A DNA stretch of 64,000 nucleotides from UBA1672 sp964587815 (GTDB lineage: Bacteria; Pseudomonadota; Alphaproteobacteria; Micavibrionales; Micavibrionaceae), in the NCBI GenBank assembly GCA_964587815.1, contig CAZPMH010000001.1, forward strand, positions 190,850 to 254,849, read 5' to 3'. The notes below the pieces were generated by a model. The model saw only the letters and a program-made list of their open reading frames with translations, was not told the origin of the DNA and did no database searches. The position numbers were made by a program, and so were the translations under genes. Positions 61,161-64,000 of this stretch are shown in pieces (the stretch's first letter is position 1; each line of letters starts with the position of its first letter).

Positions 61161-62363
61161 TTATTTCAATGCTGCGCATGCTTTTTGAATTCTGCTGCAA
61201 GCTTCCGTCAGGTTCTCCGTGCTGGTCGCATAAGAAATTCTGAAATACGGAGACAAGCCGAATGCTGCACCCTGAACAGTCGCAACCCCTTGTGATTCAA
61301 GAAGATAAGTCACGAAGTCTTCATCTGTTTCAATGGTTTTTCCGTCGGGTGTTTTCTTGCCAATTAAACCTGCACAAGATGGGTAGACGTAGAATGCGCC
61401 CTCTGGCTTGATGCATTCAATTCCTTCTGCGGCGTTGAGCATATCAACAACCATATCGCGGCGCTGTTTGAACACATCGTTGCGCTCAGCTAAAAATGAC
61501 TGGTCGCCGTTCAGCGCTACTTCTGCAGCTGCTTGTGAGATGGAGCTTGGGTTTGATGTGCTTTGGCTTTGTACCTTTGACATGGCCTTGATCAGGTCTT
61601 TCGGGCCGCCTGCATAACCGATACGCCAGCCTGTCATCGCATAAGATTTTGAAACGCCGTTACAGGTGAGTGTACGATCGAATAAAGATGGCTCAACCTG
61701 CGCAGGTGTCGTGTAGGTGAAGTCGTCATAGACAAGATGTTCATACATATCATCTGTCATGATGTAAACATGTGGATGCTTAACCAAAACATCGGTCAGC
61801 CCCTTCAGCTCTTCCCGCGTGTATGCGCCCCCCGTCGGGTTTGACGGTGAATTAAAAATAAACCATTTTGTTTTTGGCGTGATTGCAGCCTCTAACTGCT
61901 CTGGTGTTAATTTGAAATTATTGTCTTTTGAACATTCAACAGGCACAGGCGTCCCTTCGGCGAGCAAGACCATATCAGGGTATGATACCCAGTATGGCGC
62001 AGGGATGATCACTTCATCACCGGGGTTTACGGATGCCATCAGCGCATTATATAGCACTTGTTTTCCGCCCGTGCCTACTGTGATTTGCTCGCGTGTGTAT
62101 TCAAGGTCATTGTCGCGTTTGAATTTTGCAATGATTGCATCTTTTAATTCAGGTGTTCCATCAACGGCGGTATATTTAGTCTTTCCGTTCTTAATCGCTT
62201 CATGTGCACCCTCTTTGACGAAATCAGGCGTGTCAAAGTCAGGTTCACCTGCGCCGAGGCCGATAACGTCTTTTCCGGCCGCCTTTAATTCACGCGCCTT
62301 ATTGGTGACGGCGATTGTCGGTGAGGGTTTAATTCTGCTTAGACGGTCAGCAACGATAGACAT
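61161..62363 (-). CDS. Pyridoxal phosphate-dependent aspartate-type aminotransferase
   Basis: Fold-type I class I/II aminotransferase of the aspartate/prephenate group. From ATG 62363 (TTGGAG upstream) the 400-residue protein has VIGLGAGEPDFDTP, FNSPSNPTGGAYTREEL, the PLP lysine in CNGVSKSYAMTGWRIGY and C-terminal RISYATSTENL. Subclass 1b enzymes with these motifs transaminate aspartate, and in some bacteria also prephenate. The symbol aspC is often used; I leave it open. Divergent gene pairs are absent; the upstream kinase gene is on the same strand with 20 bases between. Confidence 0.92.
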   Translation of the reverse strand: MSIVADRLSRIKPSPTIAVTNKARELKAAGKDVIGLGAGEPDFDTPDFVKEGAHEAIKNGKTKYTAVDGTPELKDAIIAKFKRDNDLEYTREQITVGTGGKQVLYNALMASVNPGDEVIIPAPYWVSYPDMVLLAEGTPVPVECSKDNNFKLTPEQLEAAITPKTKWFIFNSPSNPTGGAYTREELKGLTDVLVKHPHVYIMTDDMYEHLVYDDFTYTTPAQVEPSLFDRTLTCNGVSKSYAMTGWRIGYAGGPKDLIKAMSKVQSQSTSNPSSISQAAAEVALNGDQSFLAERNDVFKQRRDMVVDMLNAAEGIECIKPEGAFYVYPSCAGLIGKKTPDGKTIETDEDFVTYLLESQGVATVQGAAFGLSPYFRISYATSTENLTEACSRIQKACAALK

Positions 62364-62383
62364 TGGGCACTCCAAATTCTGTT

Positions 62384-63442
62384 TTATTTTAGGTTCTGAA
62401 GCCTGTTTCGAACTTCTTGTCCATCTAAATCATTTAAAGACGTGAAATCAACCCCTTCTTTGCCAAAGAACTGTTTTAATGGCTTCAAAAGCGGGTCATT
62501 GAGGGCATCAGAAAAATATCTTTGCAGCCTCGGGATATGGACCAGATAGCTGTCGCGGTTTTGCTCTGCCGCCAGCTTGATGAACAACCCCAGAACGCGG
62601 CCGTGGAATTGTGCAGCCAGAACCGTGTACCATTTTTTAAAGTTTTCTTTTTGATGGTCATTCATTTTTGCGCAATATAGATTGATCATATCTTTTTTGA
62701 TTTGTTGCGGCACATCAACGCGGGCATCCTCCAAAAGGTTTAGAAGATCGTATGGCAGTGGGCCATGCAGCGCATCTTGGTAATCAATCAGGGCGCATTG
62801 CTTTATTCCTTTTTCTTGCGCAACAAAGATAATGTTTTCAAGATGATAGTCGCCATGAACCACCCCTTGCGGGCATGCGGGCAGTGTGTTTTCAATATCT
62901 TTCCATGCTGCGATAAATTCATCGACACAGTTTTCGTCGGGCTTTTTTTCTTGTGTAAACGCAACATAATAATCCATGATTTGTCTGCGGTTTTCATAGA
63001 TTTTGCTGCGGTTATATTGCGGCAACTCACCGCTGTATTTAGCATTTTTCAGTGCGATAAGTGTGTCTGTTGCTTTTTTATAAAGCTCTGGCGCTTTGGT
63101 TTTATCTGCGCGAATAATGTCACCGAATGATTGTGTGCCTAAATCTTCAAACAGCGCATAGGCTTTTTCAAGATTTAAATCATAGAGTTCAGGCGCTTTC
63201 ATGCCATTTTCATTCAGCCATTTTCCGAGTTTAATAAAATGTTGTAGCTCGTCCCTGCTTTCCTTGTTTGCTTCGGGGTAGAGCATAAGAATAAAATTAC
63301 GCCCGTCTTTCTTACCACGAAAATATTGTCGCGGAGAAACATCGCGCGGAAGCATTTTTAAATCTTGCGCGCCGATCTCATTACGTAATGCATTTATATT
63401 CGGTTCGGCGATTTTAGCGGCGATGCTGTTTTTTACGGGCAT
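62384..63442 (-). CDS. AmgK-like aminoglycoside-phosphotransferase-fold kinase
   Basis: A 352-residue APH-family kinase. Signatures: LPRDVSPRQYFR near residue 30 (a phosphate-loop-like GDASxRRYFR variant), the catalytic VVHGDYHLENIIF and the DFG-equivalent LIDYQDALHGPLPYDLLNLLEDARVD. This matches AmgK (N-acetylmuramate/N-acetylglucosamine 1-kinase) of the peptidoglycan recycling route; the usual partner nucleotidyltransferase MurU is not visible here. No aminoglycoside-resistance role is implied. Confidence 0.8.
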   Translation of the reverse strand: MPVKNSIAAKIAEPNINALRNEIGAQDLKMLPRDVSPRQYFRGKKDGRNFILMLYPEANKESRDELQHFIKLGKWLNENGMKAPELYDLNLEKAYALFEDLGTQSFGDIIRADKTKAPELYKKATDTLIALKNAKYSGELPQYNRSKIYENRRQIMDYYVAFTQEKKPDENCVDEFIAAWKDIENTLPACPQGVVHGDYHLENIIFVAQEKGIKQCALIDYQDALHGPLPYDLLNLLEDARVDVPQQIKKDMINLYCAKMNDHQKENFKKWYTVLAAQFHGRVLGLFIKLAAEQNRDSYLVHIPRLQRYFSDALNDPLLKPLKQFFGKEGVDFTSLNDLDGQEVRNRLQNLK

Positions 63443-63466
63443 AGATAGAGAAATGCTTGTTTGCAG

Positions 63467-63862
63467 TTACTTTTTAGACTTTCGGCCTGAGGCGATTTTA
63501 TGAATAGCGTCAATGTGTTGTTTCGATGCAGTTTTGCGTTTTGAGCCTGATGAATTTTCAAGGCCGAACATGGTGACATCGTCAGCCGCCACTGCGCGCA
63601 GTAATTCCATGCCGAAATTTTCACCTTTCAGTGCATCAAGCGCAACCGCATTCTCTTGGGATTTTTCCTGATCAGCGCGCCCTGATGCTACGCGCTCAAC
63701 CTGATAGGCGACGATGCCATCGAGATGCGGCTTGGTTAGAGCCTCCAGTAACGCGGCGTCTTCATGTGCAAGAAGAACAATTTGTTTGCGTGCCAAGGCC
63801 ATATTGCCATTACACAGCGAAAGCGCTTCTTTTATTTTAGCGTCGGCATATTCGCGAGACAT
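63467..63862 (-). CDS. Conserved hypothetical protein
   Basis: A 131-residue cytoplasmic protein, helical and rich in Ala/Lys/Glu, without signal peptide or membrane segment. The first half (MSREYADAKIKEALSLCNGNMALARKQIVLLA) has the look of a helix-turn-helix or Fis-like segment (ALSLCNGNMALARKQI), and the end is basic (KRKTASKQH and SGRKSKK). I do not recognise a named family. It is upstream of the AmgK-like gene, 24 bases apart. Confidence 0.75.
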   Translation of the reverse strand: MSREYADAKIKEALSLCNGNMALARKQIVLLAHEDAALLEALTKPHLDGIVAYQVERVASGRADQEKSQENAVALDALKGENFGMELLRAVAADDVTMFGLENSSGSKRKTASKQHIDAIHKIASGRKSKK

Positions 63863-63904
63863 TGCGTTTCTCCTTGCTTCGTCAAGGATATTAGCATGCC
63901 ATGA

Positions 63905-64000
63905 TCACGCCATTTCAGCAAGCTCCTTCAAGATTGCTTGCACACCTTTGATGCGTTGCATGGGTTTCGGCCAGTTTCGAATAACAGACAGCTTTTGATC
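63905..64000 (-). CDS. 3' end of a protein-coding gene, truncated by the window edge
   Basis: A minus-strand open frame enters from beyond position 64000 and stops with TGA at 63907-63905. The visible end reads (from Lys) KLSVIRNWPKPMQR and then IKGVQAILKELAEMA. It is too short for assignment. It lies 42 bases before the start of the 131-residue protein gene on the same strand. Confidence 0.55.
   Translation of the reverse strand, partial: DQKLSVIRNWPKPMQRIKGVQAILKELAEMA

Overview
The window looks like the chromosome of an alphaproteobacterium. The evidence is a MucR/Ros-type regulator, PhaR, NDUFAF7-type (MidA) and ELM1-type proteins otherwise known from mitochondria-bearing eukaryotes and alphaproteobacteria, an FNR of the thioredoxin-reductase-like type next to a 7Fe ferredoxin, and the rplY-pth-ychF order. 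Base composition is moderate, without the very high GC of many members of the class. I cannot place it at genus level; an unusual lineage near Micavibrionales or Rhodospirillales is a guess. There is no phage, insertion sequence, CRISPR array, tRNA or rRNA, and coding density is high, with no gene-free stretch over 300 bases.

Layout. 1-3.1 kb: polyhydroxyalkanoate locus (phaC-phaA on the minus strand, phaR divergent). 3.1-8.4 kb: a secreted coiled-coil protein, a small DUF protein, prfB with a programmed +1 frameshift site, a DJ-1/PfpI-fold protein lacking the nucleophile cysteine, and an OmpA-type lipoprotein. 8.5-13 kb: TrkH, an Hsp33-lipoprotein pair, an orphan ABC-2 permease and RecX. 13-17.8 kb: a sensory block of an OmpR-type regulator, its EnvZ-type kinase and a second PAS kinase. 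17.9-24.4 kb: ilvE, a Wzy/WaaL-type ligase, and rplY-pth-ychF, separated from prs by a small secreted-protein gene on the other strand. 24.4-29.1 kb: lgt-midA-pgeF plus a 73-residue protein, divergent from ubiK, ybjN-like and proC. 29.1-33.3 kb: a minus-strand run TSUP transporter, TIGR02186-type protein, UspA, NifU-type protein and tsaB, followed by mucR. 33.4-39.1 kb: the most unusual part, two translationally coupled secreted proteins (284 and 1380 residues; Sel1 repeats in both, EF-hand and macroglobulin-like parts in the larger) and a third exported protein. 39.3-49.9 kb: murJ-trpS, ubiE, a very alanine-rich exported protein with its own promoter and terminator, coaBC-dut, mutS and FNR. 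50-52.5 kb: cysK, fdxA and two overlapping TerB-like genes. 52.6-64 kb: a Y-family polymerase, trmFO-lipase, an Lrp regulator, ELM1-like, trxB, a LysR regulator, a candidate small RNA with CU-rich anti-Shine-Dalgarno-like motifs, an alpha/beta hydrolase, an aspartate-type aminotransferase, an AmgK-like kinase and the 3' end of one more gene.

Most of the window is housekeeping. The points most worth following are the secreted EF-hand/Sel1 pair, the candidate small RNA, the prfB frameshift site (which changes the annotated N-terminus), the degenerate PfpI protein, the alanine-rich exported protein and the tandem TerB genes.
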